Below, in pieces: positions 9,141-17,115 of a stretch of 64,000 nt of DNA. The notes beneath the pieces are model-generated. The model made no database searches and was not told the DNA's origin. It was given only the letters and a program-made list of their open reading frames with translations. The stretch is from Marinobacterium sedimentorum (GTDB lineage: Bacteria > Pseudomonadota > Gammaproteobacteria > Pseudomonadales > Balneatricaceae): the NCBI RefSeq assembly GCF_024267675.1, contig NZ_JALDYX010000008.1, forward strand, positions 1 through 64,000, read 5' to 3'. Position 1 is the first letter of the stretch. Every line of letters starts with the position of its first letter. Both the position numbers and the translations under genes were made by a program.

Positions 9141-10055
9141 TCAGGCGGTGACCGGGTGCGCCAGCAGCGCCTCGGCTTGCTCCACCGTTTTCGGCGGTGC
9201 GGTCGGCTCCAGGCCGATCATCCGGGCGGTGTTGTTGCCGAGGTAGTCTTCCAGGGTGTCCTCATCCAGGTTCAGTCCCTGGGGTGGCTCATGGCACAGC
9301 ACCTCGAGCAGTCGCAACCACATGCCGGGCTCGTTCGGCGGGGTGTCGGTGCCGAACAGGATCTTGTGCTTGGGCAGCACCTTGGCGAACTCGACGATAC
9401 GCGACTGCAGGCACCAGCCCGACTCGCAGTAAACGTTGGGCAGTTCCATTGCCCATTGCATGGGTTCGAAGACGTAGACGCCGCCGGTCTGGACGCCGAA
9501 GTGCGCCATGATGAAGTCGACCTGCGGGAATTCCTTGATCATCGGTACCCACTCGGTGGGGATACTGTAGGGACCGTCGCCGGTGTGGAGCTTGACCGGT
9601 ATGCCGAGTTCGGCGCATTTTTCGAACGCGGGGCGAACCCAGTCCAGCGCTCGGTCGGGGCGGTAGGCGTGCATGTTGGCCTGCATCTGAACCATCCCGA
9701 AGCCGTGTTCCTTGACGTAGCGCTCGATGGCCTCGACACCGTTCTGGACGCCGCAACGGGGGTTGTAGACGAAGCAGCCGATGAAGCGGTCCGGGTAGGT
9801 CTGCACCATTTTCAGCGTATAGGCCATGTAGGCGTCGATTGACTCGCGGCCCGACAGCTCGCCGTCGCTCCAGGTGTAGATGGTGTTGCCCTGGGGGGGC
9901 TGGATGAAGGCCTTGTCGATGCGGCGCGGCTTGCCGTTGATCATGTAGGGGCCGTCCATCATCTCCAGCAGGCGTTCGCCGGTGAAGGGGTCACCGTCGT
10001 GTCGCCAGGCAAGGTCCACCAGGTCGGTGGGGTAGCAACTGATATCGATGATCAT
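9141..10055 (-). CDS. Amidohydrolase-2 paralogue lacking the HxH metal motif
   Basis: This 304-residue protein is closely related along its whole length to the neighbouring amidohydrolase (8213-9121): KPRRID, ANMHAYRPDRALDWVRP, LHTGDGPYSIP, AHFGVQTGG, CESGWCLQSRIVEFAK and FGTDTPPNEPGM all align. The N-terminal metal motif is changed: DTHLHP is DISCYP here, so His6 is Ser and His8 is Tyr, while the later His and Asp ligands remain. It may be a pseudo-enzyme, a regulatory or structural subunit of a heteromer, or use another metal arrangement. It is the first gene of the leftward run. The start at 10055 is set by AGGAG eight bases upstream; a much longer frame reaches 10235 but lacks such a site. 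Confidence 0.8.
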   Translation of the reverse strand: MIIDISCYPTDLVDLAWRHDGDPFTGERLLEMMDGPYMINGKPRRIDKAFIQPPQGNTIYTWSDGELSGRESIDAYMAYTLKMVQTYPDRFIGCFVYNPRCGVQNGVEAIERYVKEHGFGMVQMQANMHAYRPDRALDWVRPAFEKCAELGIPVKLHTGDGPYSIPTEWVPMIKEFPQVDFIMAHFGVQTGGVYVFEPMQWAMELPNVYCESGWCLQSRIVEFAKVLPKHKILFGTDTPPNEPGMWLRLLEVLCHEPPQGLNLDEDTLEDYLGNNTARMIGLEPTAPPKTVEQAEALLAHPVTA

Positions 10056-10556
10056 GGATTCATCTCCTGATTGTTCGGGGAAGGGAAGCTTCCGTGTCAC
10101 AGCCGCGGTGCCCCCGCTGAAGTCAGCCCTTGCTAGACGCATTGCTGCGTCTTCCCCCGCCCGACTGCATCGATCATAAGGACCCCATGCAGCTGCTTGG
10201 GACCCAGTATTGGCAAGCTGAAGAGCGCCGTACAATATTATTTAGTGCTACCTTCGATAGGTATTCGATATCGCATGCAGGCCGCTGTACCGGCTACCTT
10301 TATTTACAAGGTCGCGCATGGATAGGTGAAAATACGGCGGTAGGCCAAGGCGATAAATAATGGGCCGTGACGTTATGTCGGTAGGTAATTCCGGCGTTAA
10401 TGAGAAATGCATTTCTAGCCAGAAAAATAATCATTTCTTCGTAAGTACGGATTTTTATAGAGGGGTAAGCACTGTTAGTTCAGCTTTTGTCATGACTCGA
10501 TCAGGCGCGCCTGGATAAGACGGCGCTGATCTTGTTCCGTGATATTCGTGTCGGGT
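10056..10556. other. Non-coding region upstream of the leftward catabolic operon
   Basis: This gap lies between the first gene of the catabolic run and the LysR gene and is noticeably more AT-rich than the coding flanks, especially 10230-10500. It should contain the operon promoter and the end of the LysR transcript. I see no convincing gene. A 76-codon rightward frame at 10130-10360 lacks a recognisable product. Confidence 0.5.
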
Positions 10557-11456
10557 TCACAAGGGTGTCAGCGGACTCTCGTCGGCGAGCTGCCGGATGG
10601 CGTTCACGAGCGGCGCGACCTTTTCGCCATGGCCCTGGGGCCAGACCGCGTAGAGGTTGTAGTGCGCCGTGATCGCTATACCCGTGAGGGGAACCAGGCG
10701 GCCCGCCTCCAGCGCATCGCGGCAGAGCAGGCCCCGTACCAGCGCCGCGCCGAGCCCCGCCTCGGCGGCGTCCAGCAGGTTTGCCGCGCTGTCGAAAACC
10801 AGCGGCGTGTCGGGCTCGCGGGCCTCTAGCCCCGCCGCCTCCAGCCAGGGAATCCAGGCGCGGCGGCTATAGCCCAGCAACGGCATTTGCAGCAGCTGCG
10901 CCGGTGTCAGCGGCGGTTCCAGCCCCAGCGCTGCGAGTAGCGAAGGGGCGGCCACGGGTGACACCCGGTCGCTGCAGAGCAGCGCCATTTCGCAGTCGTT
11001 CCAGTCACCGTAGCCGTAACGTAGCGACAGGTCGACGCGCTCCAGCGAGATGCGGTCCGAGTGGAGGCTCGCGAGCAGCGTCACTTCGTGGTGCGGCAGG
11101 ACGCGCAACAGCTGCGGCAGCCGGGCGTTGAACCAGCGCGGTGCCAGCTCGCCGTCGACGTCGAGGGTGAGTTTCAGCACGACCTTGCGGTGTTTCACCG
11201 ACGACAGGGCGCGATCGACCTGGGCCAGACCGTCGGGCAGGATCTGCGCAAACAGCCGGCCGGCGTCGGTCAGCTCTATACCGCCGCCCTCGCGCAGGAA
11301 CAGCGGCTGGCCGATGAACTCCTCGAGGGTTCGGATCTGCTGGCTGATGGCGCTGTGCGTCAGGTTCAGCTGCCGTGCGGCCCGGGTGAAACTGCCGGTT
11401 CGCACCGCCTGCAGGAAGGCAGTCATGGACTGCATCGATGGGTAGCGCTTGTGCAT
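10557..11456 (-). CDS. LysR-family transcriptional regulator (GcvA-like)
   Basis: A 299-residue LysR-type regulator. The N-terminal winged helix-turn-helix reads SMTAFLQAVRTGSFTRAARQ with SAISQQIRTLEEFIGQPLF following, and LRYGYGDWNDCEMALLCSD is the GcvA-subgroup effector-domain segment. It sits between the leftward catabolic run, which it may activate, and the divergent molybdenum hydroxylase operon starting at 11578. LysR proteins usually control a divergent neighbour and bind a pathway intermediate, so the 11457-11577 gap is the first place to look for its site. Family certain; target inferred from position. Confidence 0.9.
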   Translation of the reverse strand: MHKRYPSMQSMTAFLQAVRTGSFTRAARQLNLTHSAISQQIRTLEEFIGQPLFLREGGGIELTDAGRLFAQILPDGLAQVDRALSSVKHRKVVLKLTLDVDGELAPRWFNARLPQLLRVLPHHEVTLLASLHSDRISLERVDLSLRYGYGDWNDCEMALLCSDRVSPVAAPSLLAALGLEPPLTPAQLLQMPLLGYSRRAWIPWLEAAGLEAREPDTPLVFDSAANLLDAAEAGLGAALVRGLLCRDALEAGRLVPLTGIAITAHYNLYAVWPQGHGEKVAPLVNAIRQLADESPLTPL

Positions 11457-11577
11457 AGTTGTTAGTCCTACTTACATGGTCGGTCACAAAACATCGCTGG
11501 CTGTCCGTAAAAGCTGATCTCTATAATCGCATCAACACAGAGGAGCGCCAAGGCGCGCCGGATGGAGGAGAGCGATA
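11457..11577. promoter_or_regulatory. Divergent promoter region between lysR and the molybdenum hydroxylase operon
   Basis: A 121-base intergenic gap separates two divergently transcribed genes, the usual place for LysR operator sites. GGAGGAGAGCGATA precedes the rightward ATG at 11578. I did not find one clearly dominant T-N11-A palindrome. Confidence 0.5.
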
Positions 11578-12042
11578 ATGATAAGAATCCAGGTAAACGG
11601 TGAAAATCACGAATTGGGTCAGGAGCTGGCCTCAATGCCCTTATTATGGGTGCTGCGCGATAAACTTAAATTAAAGGGTACCAAGTTCGGTTGCGGAAAA
11701 GGTTTATGCGGCGCCTGTACGGTGCATTTTAATGGCCGTCCGGCGCGTGCCTGCCAATTGCCGGTTTCGGCGGCGGCCGGCGGCGAGATAAGGACGATCG
11801 AGGGGCTCTCGGCGGACGGCGATCATCCGTTGCAGCGCGCCTGGGTTGCTGAAGACGTGCCCCAGTGCGGTTACTGCCAGTCGGGCCAGCTGATGTCGGC
11901 GGCCGCGTTGCTGGCGTCGGGCAAGCCGCTCAACGACGACGCCATCCGTAACGCCATGTCCGGCAATATCTGCCGCTGCGGCACCTACGGTAGGATCAAC
12001 CGCGCGATCAAGCGTGCCGCTGCTGAGGGAGGGCTCGCCTGA
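11578..12042 (+). CDS. Molybdenum hydroxylase [2Fe-2S] small subunit (IorA-like)
   Basis: The 154-residue protein has the two iron-sulfur clusters of xanthine-oxidase-family small subunits: a plant-ferredoxin-type cluster in [16 protein letters not shown] plus a later Cys, and the C-terminal cluster in [13 protein letters not shown] with [11 protein letters not shown]. It passes electrons from the molybdenum site of the next gene product. It joins that gene at a one-base TGATG overlap, so the two are translationally coupled. The two-subunit layout without a FAD subunit is the isoquinoline 1-oxidoreductase (IorAB) type. The small subunit has no signal peptide and probably travels with the Tat-exported large subunit. 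Confidence 0.92.
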   Translation: MIRIQVNGENHELGQELASMPLLWVLRDKLKLKGTKFGCGKGLCGACTVHFNGRPARACQLPVSAAAGGEIRTIEGLSADGDHPLQRAWVAEDVPQCGYCQSGQLMSAAALLASGKPLNDDAIRNAMSGNICRCGTYGRINRAIKRAAAEGGLA

Positions 12043-14252
12043 TGAAAGCTCGCAATGCGCAGAATATCCAGCTGCCGCGCCGTCGCTTCCTCAAGCAGGG
12101 CGCGCTGTTGACGTCGGGTCTCGCGGTCGGCTTCCACTGGTCGTCGGCGGCGGTCGCGGCGACCGCGCCGCAGGACGACTTCGAACCCAATGCCTGGGTG
12201 CGGGTACTGCCCGACGGCACGGTGAAACTGGTGGTACACAAGCACGACTCCGGTACCGGCACCCGCACGGCACTTGCGGCCTGCGTCGCCGAGGAGCTGG
12301 AGGTCGACCCGATGGCGGTCGAGGTGATCACGCCGGAAAATCCCTTCTTCGAGGCTTACATGCATCCGCTCTGGCACGTCTTTTCGACCGGCGGCAGCAC
12401 CAGTATCTCGCTCGAATACGACCGCCTGCGTCAGGCCGGCGCCATGGCACGGGAGATGCTCGTCGCCGCGGCCGCGGCGCGCTGGGGCCTGGCGCCGGCC
12501 GACTGCCGCGCTCGCGACGGCCGGGTGCACCACGACGTCAGCGGCCGCACCGCCGGCTACGGCGAACTGACGGAGGCGGCAGCGAAGCTGCCGGCACCCG
12601 AGGCGGTGCGGCTCAAGGCGCCGTCGGAGTTTCGCTATATCGGCAAGCTGCGCCACAAGCGGGACGCGCTGGAGAAGGTCAGCGGGCGCCTGCGGTACAG
12701 CATCGACGTGGAGCTGCCCGGCATGCTCGTCGCAGTGGTGCTGCGCGCGCCGGTCATCGACGCCCGGGTGGAGGGGCTGGATACGACTGCGGCGCTGCAG
12801 GTGCCGGGCGTGCGCCAGGTCATACGGGTGCCGGCGCGGCCGGACGTGCTCGGGGGCAACCAGGAGGGCGTCGCGGTGCTTGCCGACGACTACTGGTCAG
12901 CGCAGCAGGGCAGGGAGGTGCTGCAGCTGCGCTGGAGCCAGAGCGCCTTCGCCGAATTCGACAGCGATGCGCTGCCGGGGCTTTTCGCCGCAGCTATTGA
13001 GGACCCGGCGCGGCCACTTGTCAGGAGCCACGAGGCGGGCGATGTCGACGGCGCCTGGCCGCTGGCCGCGCGCCTGCTGGAGGCGGACTACGGCATGCCC
13101 TACAAGGCGCAGAACCCGCTCGAGCCCGTCTGCGTTACCGCCGAACTTGCCGACGGGCGCCTCAGCTTCTGGGGCGGCGTCCAGGTACCGTCGTTCGCGC
13201 GCGAGGCGGCACGGACAATCTGCGGTCTCGGCGAGGAGCAGGTCGTGATCCACGAGCTGATCTCCGGTGGCAGCTTCGGCGCCCGCGAGGCCAAGTACTG
13301 GCTAATGGAAGCCGCCTACCTGGCGCAGCAGGCCGGAAAACCGGTCAAGCTGATGAACAGCCGCGAGGACGAGGTGCGCGCGCTGTTCGGGCACGCCGCC
13401 ACCCTGCATCGCCTCAAGGGCGCGCTGGACGCGGACGGCGGGCTTAGCGCGCTCCGTCTGCGGGCGCTGTCGCCGGCGTCGGGCGAGCAGTGGGAGCCGG
13501 GTTACGACGACCGTCCCGACCAGATGGACTACAGCACCACCGAGGCGATTTCGGCCTGGGATTTCGCTTATCACACGCCGCACCTGGATCTTGGCTGGGT
13601 GCGGTACGAAACCGGCGTGCCGACAGGCTGGTACCGTTCGGTCAGCTTCATACCGAACGTTTTCGCGGTCGAGAGTTTCATGGACGAGTTGGCGCAGGCC
13701 GCCGGGCGGGACCCGCTGGATTTCCGCCTGGCACATATGCAGGAGCGTCCGCGCCATGTGCGGGTACTGCAGGAAGCCGCGGAACTGGCCGGCTGGGGAC
13801 GCCCGCTGCCGCAGGGCACCGCGCTGGGACTGGCAACGCATCAGGGCTACGGGAGCTACGTCGCGGTGGTGGCGCGACTGTCCCGGCAGCCGGGCGGGCT
13901 GCGGGTCGAGCGCCTTAGCTGCGTCGTTGACTGCGGCTTGGCGGTTTCGCCCGGCGGCGTCGAGGAGCAAATTTACGGTGGCCTGATGTGGGGGCTTGGT
14001 CACGCGCTCTTCGACCGGATCGATATCCGGCAGGGCGCGGTGGTGCAGAGCAACTTCCACGACTACCGGGTCGCGCGCATGTCCGACATGCCCGAGATCG
14101 AGATCCGGATACTGGAGGGGGATCCTGACAAGCCTGGCGGTGTCGGCGAGCTAACCAGCCCGCCGGTTGCACCGGCGATCGCCAACGCTATCCAGCGGCT
14201 GACCGGGCAGCGCCTGCGGGAGACGCCGCTGGACCTGGGGCTGAAAGCCTGA
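12042..14252 (+). CDS. Molybdopterin-binding large subunit of IorB-type hydroxylase, Tat-exported
   Basis: The 736-residue protein is an aldehyde oxidase/isoquinoline 1-oxidoreductase beta-type subunit. It begins with a twin-arginine signal, PRRRFLKQGALLTSGLAVGF, so the folded enzyme is expected in the periplasm. SGTGTRTALAACVAEEL, SGGSFGAREAKYWL and GGVGELTSPPVAPAIANAI mark the cofactor domains, the last holding the expected active-site Glu. Such enzymes hydroxylate electron-poor carbons of N-heteroaromatics or aldehydes with water as oxygen donor. It is coupled to the iron-sulfur subunit; a LysR gene and an XdhC-like gene follow. A heterocycle substrate agrees with the permease and amidohydrolases of the divergent run. 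Confidence 0.9.
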   Translation: MKARNAQNIQLPRRRFLKQGALLTSGLAVGFHWSSAAVAATAPQDDFEPNAWVRVLPDGTVKLVVHKHDSGTGTRTALAACVAEELEVDPMAVEVITPENPFFEAYMHPLWHVFSTGGSTSISLEYDRLRQAGAMAREMLVAAAAARWGLAPADCRARDGRVHHDVSGRTAGYGELTEAAAKLPAPEAVRLKAPSEFRYIGKLRHKRDALEKVSGRLRYSIDVELPGMLVAVVLRAPVIDARVEGLDTTAALQVPGVRQVIRVPARPDVLGGNQEGVAVLADDYWSAQQGREVLQLRWSQSAFAEFDSDALPGLFAAAIEDPARPLVRSHEAGDVDGAWPLAARLLEADYGMPYKAQNPLEPVCVTAELADGRLSFWGGVQVPSFAREAARTICGLGEEQVVIHELISGGSFGAREAKYWLMEAAYLAQQAGKPVKLMNSREDEVRALFGHAATLHRLKGALDADGGLSALRLRALSPASGEQWEPGYDDRPDQMDYSTTEAISAWDFAYHTPHLDLGWVRYETGVPTGWYRSVSFIPNVFAVESFMDELAQAAGRDPLDFRLAHMQERPRHVRVLQEAAELAGWGRPLPQGTALGLATHQGYGSYVAVVARLSRQPGGLRVERLSCVVDCGLAVSPGGVEEQIYGGLMWGLGHALFDRIDIRQGAVVQSNFHDYRVARMSDMPEIEIRILEGDPDKPGGVGELTSPPVAPAIANAIQRLTGQRLRETPLDLGLKA

Positions 14253-14262
14253 AGGAGGCGAA

Positions 14263-15204
14263 ATGAACCTGCGTTGGTTGCGCTATTTCGAGGTGCTGGC
14301 AGAGGAGCTGCACTTCGGCCGTGCGGCGGCCCGGCTGCATATCTCGCAGCCGCCGCTCAGTCAGCAGATCCGGCTACTGGAGGAAGAGCTCGGCACCACT
14401 CTGTTTGAGCGTAGCCACCATCGCGTCGAGCTGACGGCGGCTGGTCGCGTCCTGCAACGACAGGCGCCGCTGGTCTTCAGGCAGCTCGATCGGGCGCTGG
14501 ATCTGACGCGGCAGGCCGGACGCGGGCAGGTCGGGGAGCTGGCGATCGGCATGATCAGCTCGGTCATGGTCGGCGTTCTGCCGCGCGCGCTGAACCTGTT
14601 CCGCGAACGCTATCACGAGGTTGAGTGGCAGTTACACGAGATGACGCCGGCGGCGCAGCTCGTGGCGCTTAAGGAGCGGCGTGTCGACGTCTGCATCTTT
14701 CGCGGCCGCTACGAGGACCCGGAACTGCGCAACGAGCTGCTGATGTGGGAGCCGATACAGGCGGTGCTGCCCGCCGGCCACCCGCTGGCGGCCAAGGCGG
14801 TGCTGGCGCCGAAGGACCTGGCCGGCGAGCGCTTCGTAGCGCTCGAACTCAAGCAGTCCCACTTTGCGAGCCTGCTGTTTCAGAGCTGCATCCAGGCCGG
14901 CTTTACGCCGCTGATCCGCCAGCAGGTGATCGAGGTACAGACGTTGCTTAGCCTGGTACGGGCGCAGATCGGGGTTGCCGTGGTACCCGCGTCCATCAAG
15001 CAGCTGGCACCGGATGGGGTTGTCTTTCGCAGCCTCGAACCGGCACTGCCGGAGGTTCCGCTCTATGCGACCAGCCGCGCGGACGACGCTTCGCCGGTGC
15101 TGAAGCTGTTTCTCGATACACTGCACGAGCTGGTGGTGGAAGATGAGCAGAACAGGCGATCTGTGCCCGATTTCCCGGGACAACGAGACGGGACGAAAAG
15201 ATGA
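14263..15204 (+). CDS. LysR-family transcriptional regulator
   Basis: This 313-residue LysR regulator has the helix-turn-helix LRYFEVLAEELHFGRAAARL with LHISQPPLSQQIRLLEEELG, typical of the CatR/BenM/CbbR-like branch controlling aromatic catabolism. A strong GGAGGCGAA precedes its ATG 10 bases after the large-subunit gene, and its stop overlaps the XdhC-like start by four bases (ATGA), so it is embedded in the hydroxylase operon. It is the second LysR of the island. One may sense an early substrate and the other a later intermediate, but this is inference. Confidence 0.92.
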   Translation: MNLRWLRYFEVLAEELHFGRAAARLHISQPPLSQQIRLLEEELGTTLFERSHHRVELTAAGRVLQRQAPLVFRQLDRALDLTRQAGRGQVGELAIGMISSVMVGVLPRALNLFRERYHEVEWQLHEMTPAAQLVALKERRVDVCIFRGRYEDPELRNELLMWEPIQAVLPAGHPLAAKAVLAPKDLAGERFVALELKQSHFASLLFQSCIQAGFTPLIRQQVIEVQTLLSLVRAQIGVAVVPASIKQLAPDGVVFRSLEPALPEVPLYATSRADDASPVLKLFLDTLHELVVEDEQNRRSVPDFPGQRDGTKR

Positions 15205-16157
15205 ACAGTATCGATAAGGACGTATTTGCGTCCGCTCTGCGCTGGAGCGAGGCGGGGCACCAGGTTTGGCTATGTACCGTGCTGTCGACCTTCGGCTCCT
15301 CGCCGCGGCCGCCGGGCTCCGTGTTCGCGGCGATCGACGCGCTGCAACACACAGGTTCGCTGTCCGGTGGCTGCGTCGAGGAAGCCTTTCTCGAGCAACT
15401 GGAAAGAGGCTGTTTCGCCTCCGAGGTCGCTGTCATCGCCTACGGTGACGGCGGCGAGGACAGCCGCCGCCTGGGCCTGCCCTGCGGCGGGGTGCTCAAG
15501 GTACTGGTCGAGCGTCTGGCTCCGACGCAGGGGACCTTGGCGCATCTTCAGGCGCTGCAGCTGTCGCTGGCAGCGCAGCAGCGACTGATTCGGCGCGTCG
15601 GCCTCGACGGCGGCAGAGCCCTGGAGCCGGACCGGGGGCAGGGAGCTGCGGTCGAGTTCGACGGGCGGGAAATCCGCGTGCGCGTTGGGCCGGTGACGAC
15701 GCTACTGCTGGCCGGAATCTCGCCGGTTGCCGAGTATTGCGCGCAGTTCGCGTTGGCATTGGGCTTCGAGGTGCTGGTGTGCGATCCGCGTGACGATGCG
15801 CGGCAGCGCTTCGATGTGCCGGGAGCCCAGGTGCTGCCACTGCTGCCGTCGCTTCATATCGCGCGAAACGGCTGTCATTCCAACACCGCCGTGGTCGCCC
15901 TGACCCATGATCCAAAGATAGACGACCTGGCGATGATGGAGGCGGTGCGTACAGACGCCTTCTACATTGGCGTGATGGGCTCTACAGCAACATCGGCCAA
16001 AAGGACCAGGCGCTTGCTGTCCACCGGGGGGCTGAGCGACGTCGAGGTCGCACGTATCCGTATGCCGGTGGGGCTGCCGATTGGCAGCAAGACGCCGGCA
16101 GAAATCGCACTGTCCGTAATGGCGGATATCATCAGCGTGCGGTCCGGTATCGGCTGA
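15201..16157 (+). CDS. XdhC/CoxI-family molybdenum cofactor maturation protein
   Basis: The 318-residue protein has the XdhC signature TVLSTFGSSPRPPGSVF followed by GSLSGGCVEEAFLEQL, then GLPCGGVLKVLVERL, and a C-terminal Rossmann-like domain (LLLAGISPVAEYCAQFALALGFEVLVCDPRDD, with FYIGVMGSTATSAKR). XdhC proteins bind and sulfurate or insert the molybdenum cofactor into xanthine-dehydrogenase-type enzymes, so its partner should be the IorB-type subunit at 12042. It overlaps the LysR stop by four bases and ends the rightward operon. Because the hydroxylase is Tat-exported, cofactor insertion must precede export. Confidence 0.9.
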   Translation: MNSIDKDVFASALRWSEAGHQVWLCTVLSTFGSSPRPPGSVFAAIDALQHTGSLSGGCVEEAFLEQLERGCFASEVAVIAYGDGGEDSRRLGLPCGGVLKVLVERLAPTQGTLAHLQALQLSLAAQQRLIRRVGLDGGRALEPDRGQGAAVEFDGREIRVRVGPVTTLLLAGISPVAEYCAQFALALGFEVLVCDPRDDARQRFDVPGAQVLPLLPSLHIARNGCHSNTAVVALTHDPKIDDLAMMEAVRTDAFYIGVMGSTATSAKRTRRLLSTGGLSDVEVARIRMPVGLPIGSKTPAEIALSVMADIISVRSGIG

Positions 16158-16940
16158 TGTCGTGCGCAAGCACGGGGCTATCCCGTGATCCTGGCGTTGA
16201 CAGATAGGGGCGAACGCTCTTGGCAAGACCAGAGATATAGACGGTTATCTGCGGGGCAAGCACCGCCAGCGGAGGCGGTGCTTGCTCTGCCAGGAAGGCA
16301 TAGGCGACGTTCTCAATTTCTCAATAATAAGCGGGTCGTCTGTGCGGGTGAGAGCGCCCAACTGCTCGGCGCGCAATGTTCCGGCACGTTGTTATTGGCA
16401 AGGCTTGGGTTGCTTGCGGGTGTTACGGCCAGCACTGACCTGATGACAATACCCTGGGTGCAGGATGCCGGCATAGAGGTGCTCAACCAGGCTTTTTTGC
16501 CAAAGGAAATACCGCCACTGCGGGGGATTGTCTTGCGTCTCAATAGCTTGCCGCCTGGATAATTGCACGTCTGTAAGGCATTGAAGCGGCCTAATCCGCC
16601 CTGCAAAACGTGGCGCCTGTGGGAGAGAAAGAAGACGATGTATTGCGGGCGATAAATAATATCAGCCCTTACCTGGCTGAGGCCGCGGCAGCCATATGAG
16701 GCTAAGCCGCGCGCCATGGCTGCGTATCGAAAAGGCCAAACTCAAAGCAGGGTTGAGTGGAGTCTTTCAGGGCGTTTGTTAGCTCTGGCCAGGGCTGCTT
16801 TTGCGCCCACGGCAGTGCGGCCCAGGTGGCCGGATTGGTGTTTCGAAACAGCCCGCTAAGTTGCTGAAAGCAATCGGGAATAAATAGAAAAAAAGGCTTG
16901 CGTTCAAAGTCGGCGTCACTATAATACGCACCATCTCTTC
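16158..16940. other. Non-coding stretch before tRNA-Val
   Basis: Past the operon end this stretch holds a hairpin (16256-16285) and two overlapping frames of about 130 codons (16185-16562 rightward, 16313-16717 leftward). Neither has a good start or a recognised product; they may be decayed mobile-element sequence. The last 60 bases should contain the tRNA promoter. Confidence 0.45.
16256..16285 (+). terminator. Strong hairpin after the molybdenum hydroxylase operon
   Basis: GCAAGCACCGCC and GGCGGTGCTTGC form a perfect 12-bp stem with a six-base loop about 100 bases after the XdhC-like stop. There is no long T-run, so it could be a terminator, an RNA stabiliser or a palindromic repeat copy. 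Confidence 0.55.
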
Positions 16941-17017
16941 AGGACTATAGCTCAGTTGGTTAGAGCACCACCTTGACATGGTGGGGGTCAGCGGTTCGAG
17001 TCCGCTTAGTCCTACCA
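16941..17017 (+). tRNA. tRNA-Val (anticodon GAC)
   Basis: The 77 bases fold as a tRNA with CCA encoded. The acceptor stem pairs AGGACTA with TAGTCCT, the D arm is GCTC...GAGC, the anticodon stem CCACC/GGTGG encloses loop TTGACAT with anticodon GAC, and the T stem encloses TTCGAGT. The prophage has integrated from the anticodon loop onward and restores the 3' half, so this copy stays intact; the displaced original 3' half is at 56176. Confidence 0.95.
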
Positions 17018-17073
17018 AATTTGGTAACAAAAACAGCCACTTGCGACGTATAGTCCAGTGGCTGTTTTTGTTT
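16973..17073 (+). repeat. attL: 101-bp direct repeat within and beyond tRNA-Val
   Basis: From the tRNA anticodon loop (TTGACATGGTGG) through the tRNA end and its terminator hairpin, 101 bases recur at 56176-56276 with three mismatches (repeat positions 51, 55 and 76). The first 50 bases are identical and probably contain the crossover. The repeat fixes the prophage ends. Confidence 0.93.
17029..17069 (+). terminator. tRNA-Val terminator hairpin, phage-carried copy
   Basis: AAAAACAGCCACT and AGTGGCTGTTTTT form a 13-bp stem with a 15-base loop followed by GTTTT, a classic bidirectional intrinsic terminator. Its twin lies at 56232-56272. In the other direction it can also stop the int transcript. 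Confidence 0.85.
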
Positions 17074-17113
17074 TGGAGAAATTTTGGAGAAATTCTGGAG
17101 ATATACAGTAGTT
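17073..17113. repeat. Tandem 11-bp repeats near attL, possible integrase arm sites
   Basis: TTGGAGAAATT occurs twice in tandem (17073-17083, 17084-17094) and a third, diverged unit CTGGAGATATA follows. TGGAGATATACAGTAGTT (17096-17113) recurs near attR at 56046-56063 with one mismatch, in the same orientation. Short direct repeats flanking the core fit arm-type integrase binding sites; the role is inferred. Confidence 0.55.
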
Positions 17114-17115
17114 GA

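Noticed and set aside
16313..16717. Leftward 134-codon frame as a transposase or hypothetical gene
   Set aside because: No good start and no motif; composition looks like a shadow of decayed sequence.
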